Shown here: positions 54,185-64,000 of the stretch, piece after piece
Position numbering within the stretch: the stretch's first letter is position 1
Layout of the letters: every line of letters begins with the position of its first letter
Source: Dactylonectria macrodidyma
Lineage: Eukaryota; Ascomycota; Sordariomycetes; Hypocreales; Nectriaceae
Length of the DNA: 64,000 bases
Reading direction: 5' to 3'
Assembly (NCBI GenBank): GCA_020744425.1
Contig: JAGMUV010000034.1
Span: 372,001 to 436,000 of the forward strand
Position numbers and translations under genes: made by a program
The notes under the pieces: generated by a model
The model's database searches: none
The model's input: only the letters and a program-made list of their open reading frames with translations
What the model was told of the DNA's origin: nothing

Positions 54185-55345
54185 AGCTTCCAAAGCTCAA
54201 GTACCATGGACCTTGAGGGGATGATCTGCTGCGTTATCTCCTCTCCGAGGAAAGAGAAAACTGCGTCGATCCATTGCCGCTTTTGGTTTTGATGGGAACC
54301 CTTGTCGTATACCCCATTGATGGCTTGTTTGACTGGCTGCAGCCACTACAGCCCCTGGTAGGGGTCGAGTCTTACAAGCAGGGCGGATATGAGCACACGC
54401 CAGATAGGCGCCCAATTGCAGGCAGCTGATCAAGTCGTGGCGGGAACACGTGGATTAGACCTTCGGTGGCTATTGATCAACAGACAAATGTACTCCGTAG
54501 AGGCAAGACGGCGTTTATTCAGCTTGGCGGGTCACTTACCGGTGCGAGAGGGGCAAGACGCAGTTGCCTTGAAAGGAGATGCATGAGAAATTGTGGTGGG
54601 GCAGTGAGGAGAGAAGCTGTCAACTCAGCAGCAAGTGCGACTGGATTGGGAATTATTGGACGTGATATCTTGCCTCAGTTTGAGGTGACACGGAAGGTTG
54701 CAGCAGTGAGTAGCTGAAAGGGTGTCGCTTGCCCCGCACACCCCGGCAGCATCAAATCGTAGTAGGGCAGACTGGTCCGCTCCCGCGCAGATCGCTTGGA
54801 GCTGACTAAATGATCTGCGTTTTCTATTCGTCATTAGAGGAGAAAAGTTGCTGTTGCATTGCAGATGTTGGTTGTAACCGAGCCTCCTGTCATGCCTCAC
54901 ACGATCCGAAGACCAATGAGTTTCTTGTCTGCCGGCAGCAGCCAAGGCGGATAAAACCGGCAAGATGCGGTATTGCTGCCTGATGCTCAAACCTGCAGCA
55001 GCGCCAAAACAATCGTGCACTTTGCCGTCCGAACTGCACGTTGCCTTGGTCGAGCTGGGGTTGCTTACTGGGGGTTGCGGGGGTGCGTGATCGGCCGTGC
55101 TAAGTTTGAGGGGGGCCCGACTGGTCGTCAGTGATCAAATAACCCTCTTTGTATTGCTCAAGATGTGCATCTTGACGAGACATTGGATCCTGGGAGGGAG
55201 ACCATTCCGTTGTTACCGCAGCCTGATTCTTGGTGCTGTGCATCATTATTGTGGATCACTCTCGGCGGTATAGATGGAGGAATGAGGCCAGGCGTAAGTG
55301 GGGCACAGGCACAGATCACAACAGCGTGTCCGCGATTACGGTGAA
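54185..55345. repeat. right copy of the long repeat, inverted relative to 45976-47430
   Basis: Read on the minus strand it follows the left copy block by block, from CGCGGACACGCTGTTGTGAT (near 55340) to a block near 54190 similar to GCCAGATTCCAAAG. It lacks about 300 bp of internal duplication present in the left copy. Divergence is moderate. No coding capacity. Together the two copies bracket 47.4-53.9 kb. Confidence 0.7.
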
Positions 55346-55630
55346 AAGGAAAGTGTAGAAGTCAGGGGTTTATAATTGGCTGGGATGGCGTAGTGGCGCA
55401 TGGTAGCGACGCGATAGGGGCCAGGGCACGCCTTCACGGCGAAAAAGTCAGTGTCGATACATAAAGTAGGTTTAGATCTGTCGAGGAAATCCAGCAACGA
55501 TGACTAAGCCGGTCCATGACAAGAGAGACTCGAAAAATGTTGATTTCAATGTTGTTTATCAAGACAAGGTAATTAGGTATAGATGTAAAAAACTGGTATG
55601 CAGTTTATAAGTGATGATTCTACACTGTGT
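55346..55630. other. short intergenic stretch
   Basis: No gene or repeat recognised between the long repeat and the hAT element. Confidence 0.3.
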
Positions 55631-58393
55631 CAGGCTTTCTATCCATACTCCATACTCCATACAGACCCGTATGGAATATGGAATATGGAATGCGCCTCGT
55701 ATGGAAGCTTATTCCATACGTATGGAATACAAAAAATGACGTCATCTCACACTAAGTTACCACTATCGTAAAGAACCGGGTTTGGGAGCTCTGCAATTCA
55801 GTAATTGTACAGTGATTTGCCTGCCGTCGGCTGCAGACAGCGCTGACATTGAAGTATGAACCAGCAAAGACGAAGGTTTGGGATCACTCTGAAACAGACT
55901 ACAATAGCGGGAATAATATTTTTACTTTTCAGTCTTGAAAAGAATCAGGTGTTGAGCCCCGCCACCTTTCCATACTACCACCTTCCTCCTCGTTCTCCCC
56001 CTCTTCGACCAAGTCGACCGGAATTCCCTGGGTGATGCCGCTCTTAATCCAGCTCTTCATGCACTCTCCTCTCTCAATTGTACGACTTCCCAGCCGACAT
56101 CGATCCCATGATATTGTGCGTCGTGCGCCAGAAAAGACGCGCTCTGGCTCGGCCGACATAGCGGGTATTGAGAGGATATCGACGGCCATTTTGGATAGAC
56201 GGGGGTATCGTTGTTGCTGCTCCTCTCTAAGCCACCAAGCAAGCGGGGAACAGTCGATGGCGACAGGAGTTTCCGCGGTGAAGGACTTGTATTCGTCGAG
56301 ATCACTCATCGCTGGGCTAACGACATCGAGCTCTCGAGCAAGCAGGTCATACTCGTCGAGTGGCTGTAGGCTATTTCGTAGCTCAGGCGTTGTGGTGGTA
56401 ATCGGTAACCCCTGGTAGTAATCCTCCCAATACTTCTTCACGCCATCGAGGACTGGTTTGTGCCACGATTTGGGCCAGTTCTTCTTAACATGGGCCATAC
56501 GCCGCGACGGATGAAGTATCATGGCTGCGCCATAGGCAGGGCTCTCATCTGTAAGCTGGTAATACTTGTCAAATATAGCCCATGAGGCTGCAATGCAACT
56601 TCGGAGGGAATGATTGTCGGATTGCTTTTGGAAGGCTTGTGTGTAATGCTTGTGAAGAACGTCCATGGTGAAGAGCGTGCGGTCCAGAGTGGCATAGCGG
56701 CCCTCCGTGAGTTGAGTAATCTTCCAGAAGGGTTGAAGGAAAGCGCGTGTTTCCCGTAGGGCTCGCCACTCATTAGGGGTGAGATAATCGTCCTGCGTGT
56801 CCTCATAGTACTTTCTCTGATACCACTCCACGTGCTCCTGGAGATCAAGGACAACGTCTAGAAGAAGGAACCATGAGTTCCAGCGCGTATCATTGTCAAG
56901 GCCCAACGACCTTCCAGCGCGCTTCTTAAATAGATTCCACCGATAATCATTCTCGCGCATGTGCACTGAGATATTGTGGACTTTGCCAAGTGGCCCCAGT
57001 CGACGCCAACCAAGCGCTTTTTGCGCCTTGACCCGTTCAGCAAAGTCACTGCCAAACGCAACTTCGTCGTCGCCCTCAATCTGTTCCAGAGCTGCTCGTG
57101 CGGCTTCTTTGGAGTCCATGAAGAGGAAGGCTTGAACAGCGAGGTTGATGACATGGCCATGGCATCGAATCCTCTGCTTCTTTGCCTCCCAGTTGATGCC
57201 TTTCCCTTGAAGATATTTGCCCAGCAAACGGCAGAGCTTGTCGTTTGAACCATGGTTATCACCGGTATAGAAGCCGATCTTATTCCAGATGTTATAGTCT
57301 TCGAGGACATGCTGGAGAAGCTTCCACTGCTCAGCTCCGCCATGGCTACCCGGCCCATCGAGGCCCGGTAGCTCTGATAGAGCAAGCAGCGCTTGCAGTG
57401 TCTCCTTAGCGTCCGTGTCGACAAATTTGACGCAAATTCCAAGGAAGGCTTTGTGATTCGGAGCCGACCAAACATCTACAGAGAGATGGAGCTTCGACGA
57501 CGAGGATTGCAGCTTTCTCCGCAGGACATCCTTGTGCACACAATAAGAATTGGAGACAAGCTTTTGAATGGAGCCGTGGGAGAGGCTAATTAGGTCCTCC
57601 GCAGTGTAGTTCACCGCGCAAATAAGCGCGTGTAATTCTGGCCAAGAGCTGCAGTTGTAGGAGAGATTGCGGACGGTAACGAGCTGTACCAGGGCCTCAA
57701 GTGCGGCCTTCCGATTGACTGCAGCTCTAAGAGTTTCCTCTTGCCTCGCCAATTGCTTCGTAGTATTCGCCTCACCAGCCTTGGCGAAAGCATCCTGAAT
57801 AAGGTTGTCGCGTTGTTTCTTGATCGGATGGTCGTGGGCAACTAACTCAATTCCGTGGATTTTGAGCAAATGGCGTCGAAACGTGGTTGAGACAGTGGTG
57901 GAATAGGTCGGATCTCTGCAATGCATACAATAATAGAACTTCTCATTTTTCCGAGGGCAGCGCGCAGGCTCCGAGTTCTGTGGCTCACGGGCATGTGCCC
58001 AAGTATTTGCAGTTGACTTGCGTTTTCGAGTCTTGCGGCCGCTGATGTCGGATGGATCTTGCGGAGCAGAACTTGGAGATGAGCGAAGCCCAGTGGTGGA
58101 CGAAGCCGACCCCGCACGGTCAGTGGAATGATTTGAAGCGAGGGAGGACGGTTGGAACATTTCCGGGCCGATCGCATCACGACGCGCCTTTTCGTTGCTG
58201 ATGTCGAAGCGGAAACCTGATGAAAGTGCCTGGTAATTACACAGCCCCTGAATTGGCTGCGGCTGGATTAATATTCTTCCGGCCTTATTCCATACGTATG
58301 GAATACGGACGGCCCGTATGGAATATGGAGTATGGAGTATGGAATATTCCATACTCCATCACTTATTCCATACGAGTATGGATAGAAAGCCTG
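55631..58393 (-). mobile_element. hAT element with intact transposase (family of 27465-28765)
   Basis: The termini are CAGGCTTTCTATCCATACTC at 55631 and its inverse ending at 58393. CCATACTCC and CGTATGGAAT motifs are clustered near both ends. Length is 2763 bp. Flanking octamers CACTGTGT and CGGGATAT differ, so the insertion flanks were probably rearranged. On the right the flank runs into the tail of another hAT. Confidence 0.88.
55929..58160 (-). CDS. hAT transposase, intact, 743 residues
   Basis: The Met at 58160 (MFQPSSLASN) is chosen. An upstream in-frame Met at 58352 would translate the terminal CCATACTCC repeats and is unlikely. A BED-type finger follows a basic RKTRKRK stretch: FYYCMHC ... 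FRRHLLKIH, with Cys and His pairs at about residues 76-101. The core has LHLSVDVWSAPNHKAF (first Asp), IGFYTGDNHGSND (second Asp), RRLGPLGKVHN and LDNDTRWNSW. The C-terminal dimerisation region has SAEPERVFSG with the third acidic residue. This clade differs from the 15787-18141 transposase (VDVW in place of FDGA). No stops or frameshifts, so activity is possible; lack of a matched TSD does not bear on that. Confidence 0.9.
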   Translation of the reverse strand: MFQPSSLASNHSTDRAGSASSTTGLRSSPSSAPQDPSDISGRKTRKRKSTANTWAHAREPQNSEPARCPRKNEKFYYCMHCRDPTYSTTVSTTFRRHLLKIHGIELVAHDHPIKKQRDNLIQDAFAKAGEANTTKQLARQEETLRAAVNRKAALEALVQLVTVRNLSYNCSSWPELHALICAVNYTAEDLISLSHGSIQKLVSNSYCVHKDVLRRKLQSSSSKLHLSVDVWSAPNHKAFLGICVKFVDTDAKETLQALLALSELPGLDGPGSHGGAEQWKLLQHVLEDYNIWNKIGFYTGDNHGSNDKLCRLLGKYLQGKGINWEAKKQRIRCHGHVINLAVQAFLFMDSKEAARAALEQIEGDDEVAFGSDFAERVKAQKALGWRRLGPLGKVHNISVHMRENDYRWNLFKKRAGRSLGLDNDTRWNSWFLLLDVVLDLQEHVEWYQRKYYEDTQDDYLTPNEWRALRETRAFLQPFWKITQLTEGRYATLDRTLFTMDVLHKHYTQAFQKQSDNHSLRSCIAASWAIFDKYYQLTDESPAYGAAMILHPSRRMAHVKKNWPKSWHKPVLDGVKKYWEDYYQGLPITTTTPELRNSLQPLDEYDLLARELDVVSPAMSDLDEYKSFTAETPVAIDCSPLAWWLREEQQQRYPRLSKMAVDILSIPAMSAEPERVFSGARRTISWDRCRLGSRTIERGECMKSWIKSGITQGIPVDLVEEGENEEEGGSMERWRGSTPDSFQD

Positions 58394-59017
58394 CGGGATA
58401 TGGCCTATGGCTTACAGCCTGGCGTAACAGCAAACGAGGGCTGACTCTTCAGAATCAGGTTATTGACGAGTCTGCCGGGGCATCTCCTTCGTCATTGTAC
58501 AGAGGGTTGGATCTCGATGAGTACGATCAGTGGCAACGCAATATCGACGATTCTGACGCCCTAGTTACTGACCCATACGAATACTGGCACACCAGGCGGT
58601 TCAAGTACCCCAAATTGAGTAGGATGGCCCTGGATTTTCTGACTGTGGCCCCTATGTCAGCAGAGTGTGAGAGGTTATTTTCAGTGGCCGGGCAGATGGT
58701 TACGAGGCTTAGGAATCGGCTAGATGCTTCAAATATCGGCCTGTGCCAGACTTTACGTAGTTGGCTACGTGCAGGATTGATCGGGCAGTTGGATCAGATA
58801 CTGACAGAACCTTCGAGGGAATGATGGCGATATGCCAGGGGTTGAGTTATGCAAGGGAGTAAGTCCCTTGCTCGTCATGTGGAAATCCTTTCTTCATTTT
58901 GGATTCACATCCATAATAGATCCATATCCATCCATTCCGCCGCCGTGATCTTAGTCATCATCCACATCAATTCCATATCTTCGAATGTGTAGTGGAGTGT
59001 AGTGGCTTTGAACCTTG
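58394..59017 (+). mobile_element. right-hand remnant of a hAT related to 33780-36802
   Basis: A hAT C-terminal coding piece is followed by about 190 bp. It ends GTGTAGTGGCTTTGAACCTTG at 59017, whose inverse (CAAGGTTCAAAGCCACTACA) matches the terminus of the 33780-36802 element. The left part was lost at the junction with the 55631-58393 hAT. On the right it joins the dead Fot copy, which it presumably truncated on insertion. Confidence 0.75.
58437..58824 (+). pseudogene. hAT transposase C-terminal fragment
   Basis: The open frame ends in EPSRE-stop. It contains DPYEYWHTRRFKYPKLSRMALDFLTVAPMSAECERLFSVAG, the hAT dimerisation domain with its catalytic Glu, then LRSWLRAGLIGQLD. It is most like the C-terminus of the 33943-36446 transposase. 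All upstream domains are missing. Confidence 0.85.
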
Positions 59018-60351
59018 AAGGCGCCCGTTCTGGAGTCCCCTCTGAACTGCCCGTTGCTTTGTCCTCTTGAATTTCTGGATGCCGCAATGCTTTTTCTCGC
59101 GAGATTGGCCAATTTCCAGTAGTTCTCCAGCCGGAGAGTATATTCTTCTTAGTCATTCCCACTTCACGAGCCCTGGCGTAGGCTCAGATGAAATTGACTT
59201 TATCCACCGGCGTGGATTCAGTCAGGGAAGCGATCTTTTCCAACTCTCGTCGATATGCAGCCTTGGAGGCATTAAATACTCCATTACCTAATGGCTGGAG
59301 ACCGTGAGAGCAGTGTGCTAGAATGTAGCAACAATAAACCTTGTTTAAAAAACACCTGGCCATCCATTCATCTTGCCTCTCGTTAGCGGTGACCCCTGGC
59401 TAATTATTCAAATAACGCACCGTCGCATGACTCCCATGACCGTCTAGAATGATTAATCTGGCATCAGACTCGTCGGCAGGTTTAGTCTGAGGCAAATAGA
59501 CTCTTTCAAGCCACTCAACGCCAATGTGGTCGTCAGTCCACCCGTTAGGTGACGTTATATAATGCCAGTCTGCTATCTTCTTGCATTCCTTAAGGAACCA
59601 CTGTTGTTGGAGTTCCTTTCCCTTGAATATAATGCCAGGAGTTAAGGCACGGCTGTCAGCGGTAATAGCTTCGATAAGTGGAGTCCAACTTCGAGTTTGT
59701 TGTCCGTTGAAAAGAGCCTTCCGCTTTGGGTTTACGCTTCCGACCACCAAACTATCTAGCCCTGGCGAAAAGAGTTTGGTTAGTTAAATTTTGAATAGAA
59801 AGGGAATAAAGAGATAAAGGCTTGCCAAAACCAATCATGATACAGTACCTCCTTCGTCGACGTTAACAGTGTTTTCAGGCTTAATCCAGCCATACTGGTC
59901 CTCCGTGATATCGAAGTACCAATGAACCGCCTTGGGCGTGAAAGAATCGAATCTATTGGCTTCTTGACGTCTCCCAACTTTAGTCCTAAGGTCTAGACGA
60001 CGTTTAATGAATTTGGCTACCCAATTACGTCATAATGTTCGTCATGGCCTTGCTGTCTCAACAAGGCCATGACGCAGGCGCGAATCTGATTGTGAGACGG
60101 AGCATATCCCAAAGACTCCTGACGAATAACCCAAAAGGCTAATTTGTCTTCCCGATTCTTAGATAAACGTTGTCCAGGCTGAGTTTGCTCCTCCGCAGCC
60201 AACCGACCACTAAGTCTGGCGGAAAGAATCCTGCGAGGGACTCCCCATCACTGAGCCGCTTGATGGTGTGGAAGGCCATTATCCGTAATATCCAATATAG
60301 CGTCAGCCATATCGTCTTCTGTATATTGCCAACGACGCTTTGTTGAAAGCA
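59018..60351 (-). pseudogene. Fot1-type transposase pseudogene
   Basis: From MLSTKRRWQYTEDDMADAILD (60351) it follows the intact Fot transposase. Lesions include a TGA after HHQAAQ (about 60251), frame changes near 60030 and 59840 around DEGG, a TGA in NFI-AYARAR (about 59190), and loss of the C-terminal tail. The first two catalytic Asp are still readable (NVDEGG, LDGHGSH), but the third is Gly (LQPLGNGVF in place of LQPLD). Intron positions match those of the intact copy. Clearly inactive and older than the 4408-6585 element. Confidence 0.85.
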
Positions 60352-60647
60352 TTTTTATTGCATTGTGAGAGACTGGCATAAGAAAGAGTGGGAAAGAGCG
60401 GTGAAGATTTGGCGATTGATTTGGTGATATTTTAGTACAGCGGTCTGCATATATCACGTGCCCCACGCAACTGCACGAAACCAGAAAAATAAACTCCATT
60501 CAATTCTCTACTTATGAGAACCGACCGCTTGCGAATAACTTCTATTTTGGCCCGATTCCGTATAAGTGAAATAGTTGAGTTTTGGTGGGGATATTTTCAT
60601 TTTGCTGGGCCGAAGGGGGGGTTGGGCCGAAGGAGGGTGGGGCATGG
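59018..60647 (-). mobile_element. dead Fot1-like element, left end missing
   Basis: The right end has TIR-like sequence with tandem GGGCCGAAGG units and a TATAAGTGAAAT block comparable to other Fot ends. It terminates near the TA at 60648-60649. The left TIR is absent, replaced by the hAT remnant. It holds a transposase pseudogene with several lesions. Confidence 0.75.
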
Positions 60648-60797
60648 TACTACTCCTGTTGGTGGCTATAACGCACGTTAATCCATGCAATCTGCATGGG
60701 GCTCCTATTTTGCAGATTTCAACAACTCCCTATACTCTACCCCCTGCAAAATGCTAGTCCCTCGACAATATCTTTGTTCACATATCCACTCATACTA

Positions 60798-62299
60798 TCA
60801 CAAACCCTCCCCCGCTATCTGTCGTGCGGCCGGGTTGTTAAAGTACTCCTTTTCGTCCTCAAAAAAGCGTATCTGCTCTTCCTCCTTGCGCGCGAGCAAA
60901 GCCTTCCGCTCTGGGTGTTCCATAAAGGCTGTCAGGCGTGGGTGGATAGCCCTCATGTAAAACGCCCTAAAGTCGAAGCCGGGGTCCCGCGGCCTCGGCT
61001 CTTCAGCTTCGTAGAATACGAAGTCCCAGTAGACGTCGTAGGTCAGGTCTGGGCTCAACAGGGCTACCACTACGGCGGTATGGCACCACGCTTCCAACTT
61101 GGCCCATTCTTGAGAAAGTCGTGGTGGGACCTGGAGGGCTCGCTCGCGGTCTTTGACGGCGGCGACAAGACGGCCAACCTCGTTGTAGAATAGATTAGTG
61201 CCGATGAGCATCCATTCGGGGCCGCCGCCGGTCAGCCAGACAGGCGGTACTAGCATCTGTGCCGGAACAACGAAGCTCCATTCCCAGTCCAGGGCGCCCA
61301 CAAGGTTGAGGTCGTCATCAAATAGTAGGTTACTCATCAGCATAAGTATATCCCCGTGCATCAGCACAAAGGGTCCCTTATCGGCGGTGGAGTCAAGCCA
61401 GGAATCAAGGACAAACCGGTGAAAATGGTGTCTGGCGTAAAGGGTATTCCGTTGCCCGCGCGTGTCGAATCCTGGGTCGGGGGATTTGTCGAATTCGTTC
61501 TCGGACAGCCAGAACAGAGCATCTACGAAGCTCCTGGCTGTCGAAAAGGTGGCCCGCGGCTTGATCCTGGCACCGGGATTCATCCCTTCGAGCTCCTGCA
61601 TTATGATCTCAATTGAAATTGGCCGGTGGCACACGCGGATGTCATCGGGGTCGCAATCATACGACGGCTTCCCATCGACGACGGGGAGACCAAGGGCGCC
61701 AATTTCGGGGAATTCGAGCTGACGGAGTTGGACATAGAAGTCGGCGAGCTGCTCGTGAAGTTTCGTTGTTGCCTCAGTTGGGCTAGTGTAGCTACGCCAC
61801 CGTTTCCCCTTCTTGAAGCCAAGGTCCTTGAGAGTCTGTCCTTGAATATAGTCCATCATGATAAAAGCCGTCTGGATTGGACTGCCCTCAGTGAAGGAGT
61901 AGGCGTGCACGCGGGGCACGGGGATAGTGGTGTTAGCCGCGACATATCTATTTATCGGCACGTCTTCTGTCAGAGGAACGATGCCTAGAGTGCTTCACAT
62001 TGGCCAAAAGCTCAGAGGCAGGCTTACCTCATGGTAGCCAGCTCAGTCTCGATCCTCTCATCAATCCAGGCGGCGCGCGCCGGGAGGGGCATTCGGACAG
62101 CCCATCTCTCCGGGGGGTTTGTCTCAAACTCGACAAAGATGCAGACATTGAATGAGCCATGTTTTGGAGACGCGAACGTCGTGCAAGGAATGCCTCCATG
62201 ATAGGATGAAGCGAGACGGCATATGGCTTCGGTGTCGAGAGAATCGATGAAGCGCTGGCGATCCTTCTCGGCCTTGTCTTTGAGTATGGCATTCCTCAT
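60798..62299 (-). CDS. phosphotransferase-family (APH-like) protein, 473 residues
   Basis: Exons are 62299-62028 and 61947-60798. The 80-bp intron (61948-62027) has a GTAAGC donor. The acceptor AAATAG joins ATM-R to YVAANTTIPVPRVHAY, restoring the motif normal for this family; a nearer CAG acceptor would hit a stop. The protein has an N-lobe with AVRMPLP, a hinge IMMDYIQGQTL, a catalytic loop LMHGDILMLMSNLL (His-Gly-Asp) and the metal-site LDWEWSF. It belongs to the large fungal phosphotransferase/aminoglycoside-kinase-like group with unknown small-molecule substrates. Length suits that family. It is divergent from the coiled-coil gene; the 337 bp between their starts should hold both promoters. 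Confidence 0.87.
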
Positions 62300-62636
62300 G
62301 GTAGGTGGATTAGAAGGATGAGTCCCGTCTTTCTGGGCATTTCAACGGCGCGTCTTATGTGGGGTTGATCACGTGCAGCTCAGTCGCACAGTCACAATAA
62401 GGCAGCCCTACCGGTAAGGCACAACAGACCACTACGAATAACATGCAGCCAACAAACGAACCAACACCTGCAAGTCGAGCTCACGAGATAATACAAATGG
62501 AGCGCTGCTGCCTAAATCACAAGTGGCTTGGTGCCTCACCGTCTGTGCGGGGTATGCACATTGCACGTATTTTGATGGGCACAACATTCCGCAGAGGAGT
62601 CCGCAACGCCCAGCAGCAACGAAGACAACTCGCACA

Positions 62637-63275
62637 ATGGGTCACTCATCCAAACACGAAAAATCGAAGCGGCATGGAAGAAAGGGGACCAGAAGTGACA
62701 AGAACGGTCCTCGTCCTTCTACCACTCAGCTACAGGCTCTGATCACGGACGTAGAGGAGAGACAACAGAGTCTCGCACGACTGCACGACGAGTACAGTCA
62801 CCTCCGGGAACAAGCCGACAATCTCTATGAGCGCCTTCAAGACGCCGAACAGACCCTCGAACTGCTCTCGTCGACTAGTCTAGCGGCGCAGCAAGCCCGC
62901 GGAGTTGCTTCGTTATCCGGTCACCCCGGCCAGGAGACTATTGACCGGAGCTCGCGCAAGCAACATCTGCTACTCGAGGTCCAAAACCTGCCCGCATCAA
63001 TCGGCGAGTACAACCGCCGTGCCGATGCTATGGCGGAGCTCATTGCTCGTAACCAACATGAGATCGAGAGCCTCCAGGCCCGCATCGACGAGATCCGCGC
63101 CGTCGAGGAGGCCGAGGCCGAGGCTGCATGGTATGGGGAACAACAGGGCGGACCTGACCAGGGCTGGGGGGGAGACCCAAGCTCCGGCGGCGGCGGCGGA
63201 TCATATGGTTACTCTGGTGGCGGTCAGGCGTCATCCTCCGCCTCTTATGGCCACTATGGTGGTGCATACACTTGA
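62637..63275 (+). CDS. coiled-coil protein with Gly/Ser/Tyr-rich tail, 212 residues
   Basis: The Met at 62637 (MGHSSKHEKSKRHGRKG) gives a basic, nuclear-localisation-like N-terminus. Residues about 30-160 form heptad-rich helices (QLQALITDVEERQQSLARLHDEYSHLREQ, then AELIARNQHEIESLQARIDEI). The tail from about 165 is low-complexity, with Gly, Ser, Tyr and Gln (GGGGGSYGYSGGG), as in phase-separating or RNA-associated proteins. A longer frame opens at 62523, but the extra residues lack this character. Specific function unknown. The frame is intact. Confidence 0.7.
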   Translation: MGHSSKHEKSKRHGRKGTRSDKNGPRPSTTQLQALITDVEERQQSLARLHDEYSHLREQADNLYERLQDAEQTLELLSSTSLAAQQARGVASLSGHPGQETIDRSSRKQHLLLEVQNLPASIGEYNRRADAMAELIARNQHEIESLQARIDEIRAVEEAEAEAAWYGEQQGGPDQGWGGDPSSGGGGGSYGYSGGGQASSSASYGHYGGAYT

Positions 63276-64000
63276 GGAGATAGGTATTCCAGGTGATCAG
63301 TCACGCTTTGGGTGGTTAGAACTGAGGCTGTGAGCCACTCCCAGTTAGGTAGCACCAGCGCTGCCACCAAGTCAAGTAAGTCAAGTTAGGCCCCCAACTT
63401 GACTTGCCTGACTCCTCACGAGCCCCAACTTACATGAACTTGACTTTCTTGATTCAACTTGACAACTTGACGTAGTGTGACAGTAAGAGTAGCTTTCTGA
63501 CCCGAATTGACCCTAATTGTCACATTTCTAGCCCACTGCTTGACGACTAAATGGTAACTCGCCTCCTCGGTCGCTGCTAGCGGCTCGCCTAGCGCATTTT
63601 GCTGCTTCTCCCGATTGAAGTCTATCTGAGACGTCAATTCGTCTCCGAGCGTGCCGACAGCGCCAGCCCATATGGCCAAAATAGACGGTTTTTCCAGCGA
63701 ACAGAGAGAAAAAAATGGAAGGTTTATTGGGGCGAACGGATTGATTGGTCGCGAACCGAGGTCTCAGCACGGGGGCTGCTTTAGACAGGTAAGCCGAGGG
63801 CCATTTTAGTCCGTCGTCTCAAAAGAGGATACAGAGTCTGCCGAAGTCCAATTTACACCTTCACACAAGAAGATACCTAGTCCAGCTCTTCGCCTCATTG
63901 CCAAGTGTCCTAAAATGACTAGCGATTTCGCTATATATATCTACTCGGGCTTGCCTCCAACATTCGCTGCCTCTACTCAGAGTGTATCCAAGGATGAATG
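63276..64000. other. terminal intergenic stretch
   Basis: Between 63365 and 63475 the motif AAGTCAAGT/ACTTGACTT recurs many times in both orientations. This is similar in style to hAT subterminal repeats and may mark a solo end. No gene identified to the window edge. Confidence 0.45.

Overview
The window looks like a transposon-rich, probably subtelomeric accessory region of a filamentous ascomycete (Pezizomycotina). The evidence is spliceosomal introns of about 50-80 bp with GTAAGT-like donors, fungal-type Fot1/pogo and hAT transposases, an OrsD-type zinc-finger family, fungal phosphotransferase-like genes and a short interstitial CCCTAA tract. No species is claimed. No rRNA, tRNA, CRISPR or bacterial-style operon was seen.

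Layout. 1-4.4 kb: the start of a leftward unknown gene, then mostly empty DNA with a candidate MITE. 4.4-6.6 kb: an apparently intact Fot1/pogo element. 7.5-9.3 kb: a truncated hAT and an inverted-repeat element holding telomere-like repeats. 9.7-11.9 kb: an F-box/LRR-like gene fragment next to a pogo-type element whose transposase lost part of its catalytic core. 12.9-13.7 kb: an unknown AT-rich gene. 13.9-22.4 kb: a nested transposon stack. An outer hAT is interrupted by an intact hAT (TSD GATATCGT), a 609-bp hAT derivative (TSD TCCCAGAC), a hAT excision footprint, and two nested Mutator-like (MULE) copies. The younger MULE is 918 bp with 100-bp perfect TIRs, a 9-bp TSD and a FAR1-like/zinc-knuckle ORF. 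23-24 kb: a secreted-protein gene. 25-32.6 kb: hAT relics (one fused to a Myb-like domain), an unknown gene, an LRR-like gene, a Fot end and a broken piggyBac transposase. 33-41.4 kb: tandem degenerate OrsD-type genes, one split by a hAT (TSD CTGGCCGT). 41.7-45.2 kb: a 36-residue double-CxxC ORF, a conserved unknown gene and a phosphotransferase-like gene. 46-55.3 kb: an inverted pair of non-coding repeats bracketing an F-box gene, a broken AT-hook gene and an unknown gene. 55.6-60.6 kb: an intact hAT beside a hAT tail and a dead Fot copy. 60.8-63.3 kb: a second phosphotransferase-like gene divergent from a coiled-coil gene.

The genes mostly do not form a pathway. The window records repeated insertion, excision, internal deletion and point decay. 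Several in-frame stops fit C-to-T change at CpA, as expected from RIP, but this is inference. The most interesting items are the small MULE encoding only DNA/RNA-binding modules, the excision footprint, and an OrsD-family reading frame whose conserved Arg, Lys, Arg, His and Tyr are arranged like a tyrosine recombinase core.
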